Below are positions 33,305 through 41,984 of a stretch of 64,000 nt of DNA, one piece after another. Made by a program: the position numbers and the translations under genes. Source of the DNA: DASZUK01 sp035547695. GTDB lineage: Bacteria; Actinomycetota; Acidimicrobiia; Acidimicrobiales; RAAP-2. Position 1 is the stretch's first letter; the number at the start of each line of letters is the position of its first letter. The stretch is taken from positions 22,451 to 86,450 of the forward strand of contig DASZUK010000030.1 in the NCBI GenBank assembly GCA_035547695.1. Direction: 5' to 3'. Under the pieces are notes generated by a model. That model saw only the letters and a program-made list of their open reading frames with translations. It ran no database searches and was not told the origin of the DNA.

Positions 33305-34713
33305 CCGGCGGCGACCGGGATGCGGGTCCGGTGCCGCGGGGCGGCGGTCACCCGCCGCAGCTCCCCGGTGAGGTGGTGGGGGGCGGCCCCGGTGACCTCC
33401 ACGTCGGCGAAGGCCCCCACGGCCACGCCGCCGCCCGGCGGGCGGAAGTGGACCAGCTTGCCCTGCCGGGTGCGCCCGCTGCACACCGTCGGGTCCCGCC
33501 GGCTGGGCCCCTCCACCAGGACCTCCTCGGTACGGCCGACCCGGGCCTGGTAGCGGAGGAGGCCGGACCGCTCGACCACGGCCCGGAGGCGGTCGAACCG
33601 GTCGGCGACGACGTCGGCGGGGACGTACCGGTCCTCCATGGCGGCGGCCCGGGTGCCGGGGCGGGGGCTGAAGATGAAGGTGTAGGCGCTGTCGTAGGCG
33701 GCCTCGGCGACGACGGCCAGGGTGTCGTCGAAGTCCTGGTCGGTCTCCCCAGGGAAGCCGACGATGATGTCGGTGGTGACCGCCAGGTCGGGCACGGCGT
33801 CCCTTGCGGCCCGCAGCCGCTGCAGGTACCGCTGGGCGGTGTAGCCGCGGCGCATGGCGGCCAGCACCCGGTCGCTGCCGGACTGGAGGGGGAGGTGCAA
33901 CTGCTCGCAGACCGCCCCGACGTCGGCCATGGCCGCGATGGTGTCCGGCCGGAGGTCCTTGGGATGGGGGCTGGTGAACCGGACCCGGCGGATGCCGTCG
34001 ACCGACCCGACGGCGGCCAGCAGGTCGGCGAACAGCGGCCGCCGCCTGGTCAGGTCGCGGCCGTAGGAGTTGACGTTCTGGCCGAGCAGGGTGACCTCCA
34101 CCACCCCCCGGCGGGCCAGCTCGTCGACCTCGGCCACCACGTCCTCCGGCCGGCGGCTGACCTCGGGGCCGCGGACGGAGGGGACGATGCAGAAGGCGCA
34201 GGAGTTGTCGCAGCCGGTCTGGATAGTGACCCAGGCGGCGTACGGCAGCTCCCGGACGGCGGACAGGGCCGGCGCGTGGAGCGACGCGGTGTCCGGCGCG
34301 CCGTCGGCCGGCGTCGTCGCGTCGGGGGCGTCCAGGACCTCCACGATGGGGCCCTCCACCGCCGACCGCCGCAGCAGCTCCGGCGCCCGGGCCAGGTTGT
34401 GGGTGCCGAACACCACGTCGACGTGGCCGGCCTTCTCCCGGACCAGCTCCCGGTCCTTCTGGGCCAGGCAGCCGCCGACGGCGATCTTCAGGTCCGGCTT
34501 GGCGTCGCGCAGCGACTTGAGGTGGCCGAGGGTGCCGTACAGCTTGTTGTCGGCGTTCTCCCGGATGCAGCAGGTGTTGAGGACCACCAGGTCGGCTTCG
34601 TCCAGGTCGGCGGTGGGCTCCATGCCGTCGGCGGCCAGCAGGCCGGCCAGCCGTTCGGAGTCGTGCTCGTTCATCTGGCACCCGAAGGTGCGGATGAGGA
34701 ACTTGCCGGCCAT
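33301..34713 (-). CDS. miaB: tRNA methylthiotransferase MiaB
   Basis: 470-aa radical SAM enzyme adding methylthio to i6A37. The N-terminal cluster cysteines are C12, C48 and C82. The radical SAM cluster is C168-x3-C172-x2-C175 (TGCDNSCAFC). A TRAM domain ends the protein. TACACT ends 6 nt before the ATG at 34713 (34725-34720), indicating a leaderless mRNA. miaB and miaA act on the same base and are coupled. Confidence 0.96.
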   Translation of the reverse strand: MAGKFLIRTFGCQMNEHDSERLAGLLAADGMEPTADLDEADLVVLNTCCIRENADNKLYGTLGHLKSLRDAKPDLKIAVGGCLAQKDRELVREKAGHVDVVFGTHNLARAPELLRRSAVEGPIVEVLDAPDATTPADGAPDTASLHAPALSAVRELPYAAWVTIQTGCDNSCAFCIVPSVRGPEVSRRPEDVVAEVDELARRGVVEVTLLGQNVNSYGRDLTRRRPLFADLLAAVGSVDGIRRVRFTSPHPKDLRPDTIAAMADVGAVCEQLHLPLQSGSDRVLAAMRRGYTAQRYLQRLRAARDAVPDLAVTTDIIVGFPGETDQDFDDTLAVVAEAAYDSAYTFIFSPRPGTRAAAMEDRYVPADVVADRFDRLRAVVERSGLLRYQARVGRTEEVLVEGPSRRDPTVCSGRTRQGKLVHFRPPGGGVAVGAFADVEVTGAAPHHLTGELRRVTAAPRHRTRIPVAAG

Positions 34714-34792
34714 CGAAGCAGTGTACGCCGGACAACCCGGCGGGCCGCCCCGGCGTTGTATGAACGGTACCGAGAGCAGGGAAAGGGGGGCG

Positions 34793-35338
34793 ATGGCCAC
34801 CACGGCGGCACCGGACGGCTTCGAGGCGGCCTTCCCCGACCTCTTCGCGCTCGGCTACCGGGTGGCGTTCCGCATCCTGGGTGACGGCGGCGACGCCGAG
34901 GACGTGGCCCAGGAGGCGCTGGCCCGGGCGGTGGTGCGATGGACCGCCGTCCAGGACCGGGCCGGAGGCTGGGTGGCCCGGGTGGCGGCCAACCTGGCCA
35001 TCGACCGGTACCGGCGGCGGCGGCGCAGTGGCAGTGGATGGTCCGGCCCGGGCCCGGACTGGGTGGCCGACCGGTACCAGCCGGAGCGGCTCGACCTGGC
35101 CCGGGCCCTGCGCCGGCTGCCGCGACGGCAGCGGGAGGTGGTGGTGCTGCGGTACCTGGCGGACTGGTCCGAGCAGGACGTGGCGGCGTCGCTCGGTTGC
35201 TCGGTGGGGACGGTGAAGAGCCACGGGGCCCGGGGGTTGGGGTCCCTGCGCCGGGCGTTGTCGGACGGCGATCCCGGCCGGCCGGGGGGCGCGGCGGCGG
35301 TGCCGCGGGAAGGAGTGGGCGATGTTCACGCACCTTGA
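34793..35338 (+). CDS. ECF RNA polymerase sigma factor
   Basis: 181-aa sigma factor with regions 2 and 4 only. Region 2 is ALGYRVAFRILGDGGDAEDVAQEALARAV, and region 4 is LPRRQREVVVLRYLADWSEQDVAASLGCSVGTVKSHGARGL. The ATG is preceded by AAGGGGGG. The last 17 bp overlap the start of the membrane beta-propeller gene, so the two are translationally coupled and that protein is the likely partner. No zinc-type anti-sigma gene is adjacent. Confidence 0.9.
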   Translation: MATTAAPDGFEAAFPDLFALGYRVAFRILGDGGDAEDVAQEALARAVVRWTAVQDRAGGWVARVAANLAIDRYRRRRRSGSGWSGPGPDWVADRYQPERLDLARALRRLPRRQREVVVLRYLADWSEQDVAASLGCSVGTVKSHGARGLGSLRRALSDGDPGRPGGAAAVPREGVGDVHAP

Positions 35339-36734
35339 CGACCCGGCGGCGCCGGCCGCCGACGAGGAGCAGCTCCGGGCGGTGCTGCACCGGGCCGACC
35401 GCCTGGCGGCTGCCCGGTCGAGCCGGCACCGCCTCCTGGCCGGGGGGTCCGCGGCGGTGCTGTTCGGCGCCGCCGTCCTCGCCGGGGTGCTGGGGTCCGG
35501 CGGCACCCCGGCCGGTCCCCCACAGGGGTCGCCGGCGCCGGGGGCGGGGACGGCGCCGGAGGCGGGGGCGGCCTCGGCGTTCGACCGGGTGCCGGACCCG
35601 GTGCCGGCCGGGACGGCGGTGCCGACCACCGCGCTGACCGGCGTGGCGTTCGCCGGCGCCGACCACGGGTTCGGCCTGGCGGCCCACCGGGGCCGGCTGG
35701 TGCTGGCGTCCACGTCGGACGGCGGAGCCCACTGGCGGGCGGTCGGTGGGCGGCTGCCGTCGGCCGTTCGGTCGGCGTCGACGTCGGCGGGGACCGCGGA
35801 GCTGCAGTTCACGTCGGCCACCACCGGCTATCTGTGGAGCGGGCCGCCGGCCGGCCAGGCCGGCAAGGCGGACGGCGCGCTGTGGACCACCGACGACGGC
35901 GGCCGGAGCTGGCTCAGGTTCCGGGCGAGCCGGATGGTCTACGACGTCGGCGCCATCGGGTCCGACGCGTGGGCCGTGGTGGGAAACTGCCTGACCGGGC
36001 AGACCACCGCCACCGGGTGCTCGCTGCGGCTGGCGACCTCCACCGACGGCGGCGCCGTGTGGGACGAACGCGGATGGATCGTCCCGTCCTGGTCGGGAAC
36101 CGGCCGGCAGGGCAGCCAGGTGGCGCTGGCCCGGGCCACCCCGACCGAGGCCTACGTGGTGGCCGCCGGCGTCGGCCAGCCGGCCGGCCTGCTGATGTCC
36201 ACCGACGACGGCGGCCTGACCTGGCAGAGCCGGACGATGCCGTGCGCGGCCCCGTTCGACATGGGGGCCCAACTGGCCGTCTCCGGCACCGACGACCTGT
36301 GGCTGGTCTGCGGCGGGCAGGGCACCGCCGGCAACCAGATGAAGGCGCTCTACCGGTCCTCCGACGGCGGGGCGAGCTGGCGGCTGGCCGCCGACTCCAC
36401 CGGCCCGCACGGGTTCAGCACGCCGCCCCCGTCGGCCGGGGTGGGGTACCTGCCGGCCCAGGGCTACGTGGCGCCGTACACCGCCGGCCACCGGGTGCTG
36501 GCGGTGGCGTCACCGACGACGGCGTGGCTGTTCGCCGACCGGGGGCAGGTGGTCGAGACCACCGACGGCGGCGCCACCTGGAGGCCGGTGCGCGACCTCG
36601 AGGGCGCCGGCCTGGCCGGCGGCGCCCCCGGCAACCTGACCTTCGTCAGCGGTACCACGGGCTGGGTGGCCGAGGAGGGCGTCGGGCTGTGGCACACCGT
36701 GGACGGCGTGCGCTGGCGCCGGCTCGGCCGGTAG
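35322..36734 (+). CDS. membrane-anchored beta-propeller (BNR / YCF48-like) protein, putative sigma partner
   Basis: 470-aa protein. Residues 1-36 are cytoplasmic with a short helix (DEEQLRAVLHRADRLAAARSSR), 37-58 is a TM helix, and a Pro/Gly linker leads to an extracellular propeller. At least seven repeats of the type (S/T)xDGGxxW are visible (TSDGGAHW, TDDGGRSW, TDGGAVW, TDDGGLTW, SDGGASW, TDGGATW, and a final TVDGVRW), as in BNR and YCF48 folds. GGAAGGAG precedes the ATG, which lies inside the sigma gene. The layout suggests an anti-sigma/sensor, but the cytoplasmic part lacks the HxxxCxxC zinc motif. It could instead be a simple lipoprotein-like structural protein. Confidence 0.75.
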   Translation: MFTHLDDPAAPAADEEQLRAVLHRADRLAAARSSRHRLLAGGSAAVLFGAAVLAGVLGSGGTPAGPPQGSPAPGAGTAPEAGAASAFDRVPDPVPAGTAVPTTALTGVAFAGADHGFGLAAHRGRLVLASTSDGGAHWRAVGGRLPSAVRSASTSAGTAELQFTSATTGYLWSGPPAGQAGKADGALWTTDDGGRSWLRFRASRMVYDVGAIGSDAWAVVGNCLTGQTTATGCSLRLATSTDGGAVWDERGWIVPSWSGTGRQGSQVALARATPTEAYVVAAGVGQPAGLLMSTDDGGLTWQSRTMPCAAPFDMGAQLAVSGTDDLWLVCGGQGTAGNQMKALYRSSDGGASWRLAADSTGPHGFSTPPPSAGVGYLPAQGYVAPYTAGHRVLAVASPTTAWLFADRGQVVETTDGGATWRPVRDLEGAGLAGGAPGNLTFVSGTTGWVAEEGVGLWHTVDGVRWRRLGR

Positions 36735-36746
36735 GGACCCCGGGGG

Positions 36747-37619
36747 TCAGGTGACGTCGGGCAGCCGGGCGACGTCGCCGGTGACCAGGCCGCGGAGGTC
36801 GGGGTGGAGCAGCAGGGCCTGGCCGGTGACCCCGGCCCGGCCCATGACGGCCGCGGCGGCGTCCCGGACGGCGGGCCCGTCGTCGCGGGCGACGATGCCG
36901 AGCAGGCTGGGCCCGGCCCCGGACCAGCAGGCGGCCAGGGCGCCGGCCTCGACGAGGCCGGCCAGGATCTGGGGCGCCTCGGGGAACAGCGGGCTGCGGT
37001 AGTCCTGGTGCAGCCGGTCCTCGGCGGCCTCCCGGATGAGCAGCCGGCGGTCGGCCAGGCCGGCCAGCAGCAGGCCCATGCGGCCGAGGTTGAAGGCGGC
37101 GTCCTCCCGTCCCACCTGGGCCGGCAGCACCTGCCGGGCCTTGGCGGTGGGCAGGGACCGGTCGGGGACGACCACCACGAAGGCCAGGGTGGGGTCCAGG
37201 GGCAGCCGGACGGCCCGGACGGCGCCCTTCACCAGGGTGGCCACCACCAGGCCGCCGACGGTGCTGGCGGCGGCGTTCTCGGGGTGGCCGTCCACCCGGG
37301 CCGCCACGGCCAGGGGGTCGGTGGCGCCGGCCGCGGCCGCCGCGGCGGCGGCGAGGGCCGCGGACGAGCCCAGACCCCGGGCGACGGGGATCTGGGACCG
37401 GACGGTGATGGCCAGCCGGTCGTGGCCGGCCACGTCGATGGCCACCCGGGCGGCCAGGTGGCCGGCGTCGTCGGCCAGCCCGGCCCCTTCGCCCTCGCTG
37501 CGGACGGTCAGGCGGGGGGCCGGCTCGACGTCGACCTCGACGTAGCGGTCGAGGGCGAGGGCGAGGGCGTCGAACCCGGGGCCCAGGTTGGCGGTGGACG
37601 CGGGGGCGCGGGCGCGCAC
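36747..37619 (-). CDS. thrB: homoserine kinase ThrB
   Basis: 290-aa GHMP kinase. RAPASTANLGPGFDALALAL is the N-terminal block, PVARGLGSSAALAAAAAAA the ATP loop (about 78-96), and WSGAGPSLLG the C-terminal motif. It phosphorylates homoserine for threonine synthesis. A GTG starts 1 bp after the dacA stop, so the two are co-translated, although hom and thrC, the usual partners, are absent. It converges on the beta-propeller gene with a 12-bp gap. Confidence 0.92.
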   Translation of the reverse strand: MRARAPASTANLGPGFDALALALDRYVEVDVEPAPRLTVRSEGEGAGLADDAGHLAARVAIDVAGHDRLAITVRSQIPVARGLGSSAALAAAAAAAAGATDPLAVAARVDGHPENAAASTVGGLVVATLVKGAVRAVRLPLDPTLAFVVVVPDRSLPTAKARQVLPAQVGREDAAFNLGRMGLLLAGLADRRLLIREAAEDRLHQDYRSPLFPEAPQILAGLVEAGALAACWSGAGPSLLGIVARDDGPAVRDAAAAVMGRAGVTGQALLLHPDLRGLVTGDVARLPDVT

Positions 37620-37620
37620 G

Positions 37621-39102
37621 TCAGGACGCCCTGGGCATCCGGGCCATGGTCCGGACCGGGGCGACCAGCCGCTGCTGGCCGAGGGTCCAGGTGACGGTGC
37701 CGACCTGGTGGCCGGCCGGGATGCCGGCCCTGGGGTGGCGGTCGGTGACGGCGGCGGCCTGCGTGACGGTCTGCCCGGGCCAGGCCACCAGGGTGCCGGT
37801 GGCGGCGGTGGCCAGCGGCACCCGCTTGCCGGCCAGCTCCACCGTCCCGGCCCGGGACCCGGTGGCCGGGAGGGTGACGGCGACCACGTGGGAGGCCGCG
37901 GCCTGGGCGACGGCCAGGTCGGCCTTGCCGGCCATGCGGAGCACTGTGTACATCTCGAAGGAGGTGACCGCGGCCAGCACGACGAAGGTCTGGCCACCGA
38001 CGGAGGCCTGGTAGGCCAGGATGTCGCCGCCGCCGGCGGCGTCGGTGAACCCGGACTTGACCCCGATGACCCCCGGGGTGGGGTCTGTCCAGCCGCCGGG
38101 GAGCAGCGGGGTGTAGCTGGACACGGTGCCGGCGACCGGCAGGGTGACCGACGGCATGGCGACGATCTGGGCGAATGTGGGGTTGGCCATGTCGGCGACG
38201 GCGACCTTGAGCAGGTCGGCCGGGGTGGACACCGACCCCGGTGTGTAGCCGCTGGCGTCCGCGAAGTGGCTCTGGGTCATCCCCAGGGTGGCCGCGGCGG
38301 CGTTCATCTTGGCCACGAAGGCCGGCAGGGAACCGGCGTCCCAGGTGGCCAGGGAGTAGGCGAGGTCGTTCGCGGAGTGCACCAGCAGCCCTTGCAGCAT
38401 CTGCCGCTCGGTGAGGGTCTCGCCGGCCTGCAGGGGGACGTTGGCCTGGTCGGTGACGGTGTCGTGGTCGTAGTCGTCGACGTCGTCGGCGGAGACGGTG
38501 ATGGCCGGGCCGTCCTGGCCGGGGGTCATGGGGTGGTCGTGGAGGATGACGTAGGCGGTCACCACCTTGGTCATGCTGGCCACCGGCACCGGGTGCTCCG
38601 GGCCGGACTGGGCGGTGTAGCCGACCGCCGGGACGGCCACCGCGGCCTGGCCGGTGGACGGCCACGGCAGGGCGACGTCACCGGTGGCCGCCGGCACCGC
38701 CGGTGCCGCCGGCAGGTGCACGGTGACCACCGCCTTGGGGGCCGGCGGGAGGATCACCCGGGAGATGCCGCCGACGACGAGGACCAGGACGGTGACCACC
38801 ACGCCGAGGACGGCCAGCACGGCCAGCCAGGCCAGGGCCCGCTGGAGGGGGGTGGGCCGCCGCGGCCGGTGTTGGGGCTGGTGATGGTGGTGCCGGTGGT
38901 CGCCGGGGTGGAAGGTGCCGCCGGCGTGGACGGTGCCATCGCTGTGGGCGCCCCGGGCCTGCTGTTCGCGGGCCGCCCGGAGCTGGGCCCGGGTGGGCTG
39001 CCGGGCCGGTGCCGGGCCGGTGACGGGCCCGGGGGGATCGCCGGCCGGCACCGACGGGGTGGGAAAGGAAAGGGGGGGCGTGGAGGACGGAGGGGCTGCC
39101 AT
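37621..39102 (-). CDS. dacA: D-alanyl-D-alanine carboxypeptidase (PBP5-like, S11)
   Basis: 493-aa cell-wall enzyme. S176 and K179 of ASMTKVV, VHSANDLAYSLA (SxN), and KSGFTDAAGG (KTG) are the active-site motifs. The first about 87 residues are cytoplasmic, Pro- and His-rich (HRHHHHQPQH near 69-78), followed by a TM at 88-113. It trims stem pentapeptides outside the membrane. It lies 24 bp downstream of ftsK and 1 bp upstream of thrB, so division and wall trimming are transcriptionally linked. Confidence 0.9.
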   Translation of the reverse strand: MAAPPSSTPPLSFPTPSVPAGDPPGPVTGPAPARQPTRAQLRAAREQQARGAHSDGTVHAGGTFHPGDHRHHHHQPQHRPRRPTPLQRALAWLAVLAVLGVVVTVLVLVVGGISRVILPPAPKAVVTVHLPAAPAVPAATGDVALPWPSTGQAAVAVPAVGYTAQSGPEHPVPVASMTKVVTAYVILHDHPMTPGQDGPAITVSADDVDDYDHDTVTDQANVPLQAGETLTERQMLQGLLVHSANDLAYSLATWDAGSLPAFVAKMNAAAATLGMTQSHFADASGYTPGSVSTPADLLKVAVADMANPTFAQIVAMPSVTLPVAGTVSSYTPLLPGGWTDPTPGVIGVKSGFTDAAGGGDILAYQASVGGQTFVVLAAVTSFEMYTVLRMAGKADLAVAQAAASHVVAVTLPATGSRAGTVELAGKRVPLATAATGTLVAWPGQTVTQAAAVTDRHPRAGIPAGHQVGTVTWTLGQQRLVAPVRTMARMPRAS

Positions 39103-39126
39103 GCGCGTCTGGCCGACCCCCGGCGG

Positions 39127-41841
39127 CTAGCCGGGTCGGCTGTCGAGCTCCTCGGGGGTCATCAGGACGGCACGGGCCTTGGACCCCTCGGAGGGGCCGA
39201 CCACGCCGCGCCGTTCGAGCAGGTCCATCAACCTTCCGGCCCGGGCGAACCCGACGCGGAGCTTGCGCTGCAGCATGGAGGTGGACCCCAACTGGGACCG
39301 GACCACCAGCTCCATGGCCGCCGCCAAGAGGTCGTCGTCATCATCATCCCCGGAGACGCTACTCCCGTTCCCGTCGTCGACGCCCTGGATGCCGACCACC
39401 GGCTCCGGGATGCGGCCCTGGCGACGCCAGAAGGCGACGACCTGGCGGACCTCGTCCTCGGCCACCCACGGCCCCTGGAGGCGCCGGGGGATGTTGGAGG
39501 AGGCGGTCAGCAGCAGCATGTCGCCCTTGCCGATCAGCCGCTCGGCGCCGGGCTGGTCCAGGATGACCCGGCTGTCGGCCAGGGAGGACACGGAGAAGGC
39601 CATGCGGCTGGGCACGTTGGCCTTGATGACGCCGGTGATGACGTCCACCGACGGCCGCTGGGTGGCCAGGACCAGGTGGATGCCGACGGCCCGGGCCATC
39701 TGGGCGATGCGGACCACCGACTCCTCCACGTCGCGGGCGGCCACCATCATCAGGTCGTTCAGCTCGTCCACCACCACCAGGACGAACGGCAGCCGTTCCG
39801 GCATCTGGACGTCGTCGTCCGCCTCCGGCCCCGGGCCGGCGTTTGTGGCGATGGCGGCGTCGGCAGCGATGGCGGCGTCGGCGTCTGTGGCAGCGTCGAT
39901 GGCGGTGGTGGTGGCGCCACCGGGCTCGTCCCCGACCGCCGGTTCGTCGTCGTAGGGGTGGGCCTCCCCTGCTCCGGCAGCCGCCGCGGCCGCCGCGGCC
40001 GCCTCGGCCCTGACCTTGGCGGCGACCGCGGCCACCCGGGCGGCGACGGACGGGCCGCCGACGGGGCCGAGGTCGCCGCGGTCGTAGGCCTCGTTGTAGC
40101 CGGTGATGTCCCGCATGCCGTACTCGGCCAGCAGGTCGTAGCGGCGCTCCATCTCCTTGACGGCCCAGGCCAGGGCGTTGGCGGCCTTCTTGGGATCGAC
40201 CACCACCGGGGTGAGCAGGTGGGGCAGGTCGTTGTACTGGCCCAGCTCCACCCGCTTGGGGTCCACCAGGATCATCCGGACCTGGTCGGGGGTGGCGCGC
40301 ATCAGGATGGAGGTGATGAGGGAGTTGATACAGGACGACTTGCCGGCCCCGGTGGCCCCGGAGATGAGGACGTGGGGCATGTGGGCCAGGTTGACCATGA
40401 CGGCCCGGCCGGCGATGTCGCGGCCGAGGGCCACTTCAAGGGGGTGGGCGGCCTGGGCGGCCTCGTCGGAGGTGAGGATGTCGCCCAGGGAGACAAGCTG
40501 GCGCTGCCGGTTGGGCACCTCGACGCCGATGGCCGACTTGCCGGGGATGGGGGCCAGGATGCGGACGTCGGGGGAGGCCATGGCGTAGGCGATGTCCTTG
40601 GACAGGCTGGTGACCCGGGCCACCTTCACCCCGGGGCCGAGCTCCAGCTCGAACCGGGTGACGGTGGGGCCGACGGTGCGGCCGACCAGCCGGGTCTCCA
40701 CGCCGTGGGCGGCCAGGGCGGCCACCAGGGAGTCGCCGGCCTGGTCCAGCAGCCGCAGGTCCTGGCGCTGCTCCCTGGACCGGCTCAGCAGCTTCATCGG
40801 GGGAAGCTGCCAGTCGCCGACGGCCGGGCCCATGGCCCCGGCGGTGTCCACCGCGGTGGCCGCGGCCTTCTTGGCCGGTGCCACGGCGGTGGCGCCGGCG
40901 GGCACCAGCGGCTCCACCTCGGCCTCGGTGACGTCGCCGACCGGGTCGGCGGGGGCCACCGGCGCCAACTGCCCGGTGTCCGGGTCGCCGGCGGCCGCCG
41001 GGTCGGCGGGCACCGCGGTGGCGTCGACGGCCTGGCCGTCGAACAGGGTGGGGCCGGCCGGCGGGGCCTGCGGCACCGGTCGGGGCCCGGCGGGACCGTC
41101 CATGGCGGCGGTGCGGTCCAGGCGGCCGCCGGCCCACCAGGTGCCGACGGTGCGGCCGACCGCGGCCACCCCGGCACCGACGCCGCGGCCGACGGTGCCG
41201 AGGGAGAGGCCGGTGGACAGCACCAGGCCGATGACGGCGACGGCGACCAGGACGACGACGGCCCCGGCGGTGCCCACCCCGGACTGCAGCGGGTGGCCCA
41301 CGACCACCCCGATCCACCCCCCGGCGGCGGTGACGGCGTCGTTGTCGGCCCCCCAGGACGGCGACCCGCCGGCCAGGTCGGCAAGGCCGCAGACGGCCAG
41401 CAGGCCGAGGACGGCCCCGATCCAGGTCCGCAACGGGTCGGGCCGGTGGCGGCCGACCAGGATGGCGGCGCCGGCGACCACGGACACCGGGGGCAGCAGG
41501 TACCGGGTCCAGCCGATGACGGCACCCAGGGCCACGTCGACGCCGTGGCCGACGGCGCCGGCGGCGGCGCCGTAGAGGGCGAGGCCCAGCAGGACGCCGA
41601 CGGCGGCCAGGCCGACGGCCCACAGGTCGGCGGCGTGGTCGCTGAAGATGCCGCCTTCCCGGGCCGGCGCCCGCCGGGCGGCGCTTCCCCGGCCCGAGGC
41701 GTGGGCCGGCGGCCGGCGCGAGGTGGTGGACCGGGAGGTCGCGGCGGTACGGGAGCCGGTGCGCGACGAACCGCCCGATCTGCCCTTTGCGGCAGATCGG
41801 GAGGAGGACTTGGCCGCCGGCCGGCCCTTGGTGGTCACCAC
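39127..41841 (-). CDS. ftsK: DNA translocase FtsK/SpoIIIE
   Basis: 904-aa septal DNA pump. An Arg/Ser-rich N-terminus is followed by about four TM helices (about 60-210), an Ala/Val/Pro-rich linker, and the RecA-like motor with ISGATGAGKSSCINSL as Walker A (about 490) and LVVVDELNDLMMVA as Walker B (about 680). The C-terminal gamma winged helix (LLAAAMELVVRSQLGSTSMLQRKLRVG) reads KOPS-like sites. An Ala/Asp-rich insertion of about 60 residues with internal repeats lies between Walker A and B. GTG start. Confidence 0.94.
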   Translation of the reverse strand: MVTTKGRPAAKSSSRSAAKGRSGGSSRTGSRTAATSRSTTSRRPPAHASGRGSAARRAPAREGGIFSDHAADLWAVGLAAVGVLLGLALYGAAAGAVGHGVDVALGAVIGWTRYLLPPVSVVAGAAILVGRHRPDPLRTWIGAVLGLLAVCGLADLAGGSPSWGADNDAVTAAGGWIGVVVGHPLQSGVGTAGAVVVLVAVAVIGLVLSTGLSLGTVGRGVGAGVAAVGRTVGTWWAGGRLDRTAAMDGPAGPRPVPQAPPAGPTLFDGQAVDATAVPADPAAAGDPDTGQLAPVAPADPVGDVTEAEVEPLVPAGATAVAPAKKAAATAVDTAGAMGPAVGDWQLPPMKLLSRSREQRQDLRLLDQAGDSLVAALAAHGVETRLVGRTVGPTVTRFELELGPGVKVARVTSLSKDIAYAMASPDVRILAPIPGKSAIGVEVPNRQRQLVSLGDILTSDEAAQAAHPLEVALGRDIAGRAVMVNLAHMPHVLISGATGAGKSSCINSLITSILMRATPDQVRMILVDPKRVELGQYNDLPHLLTPVVVDPKKAANALAWAVKEMERRYDLLAEYGMRDITGYNEAYDRGDLGPVGGPSVAARVAAVAAKVRAEAAAAAAAAAGAGEAHPYDDEPAVGDEPGGATTTAIDAATDADAAIAADAAIATNAGPGPEADDDVQMPERLPFVLVVVDELNDLMMVAARDVEESVVRIAQMARAVGIHLVLATQRPSVDVITGVIKANVPSRMAFSVSSLADSRVILDQPGAERLIGKGDMLLLTASSNIPRRLQGPWVAEDEVRQVVAFWRRQGRIPEPVVGIQGVDDGNGSSVSGDDDDDDLLAAAMELVVRSQLGSTSMLQRKLRVGFARAGRLMDLLERRGVVGPSEGSKARAVLMTPEELDSRPG

Positions 41842-41956
41842 GGTGCCGTCACCACAGTGCGACCAGGCTACTGCCGATCCGGCGCCGTCCGTGGGACACC
41901 CGTCGGAGAGCGTCCCTGGTCAGGGCGTTGTCGAATCCGGCACACCCCTGGAATTA

Positions 41957-41984
41957 CGAACGTGTGTTCGCTAAGGTGGGCCCC
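41957..41984 (+). promoter_or_regulatory. SOS-box promoter of the radical SAM gene
   Basis: CGAACGTGTGTTCG (41957-41970), a perfect LexA palindrome, sits between a TGGAAT -35 candidate (41949-41954) and -10 TAAGGT (41972-41977). The -10 ends 7 nt before the ATG. LexA would occlude the promoter directly. Confidence 0.87.

Noticed and set aside
36736..36748. Terminator between the propeller gene and thrB
   Set aside because: GACCCC and GGGGTC are separated by only one base, so a hairpin cannot form properly.
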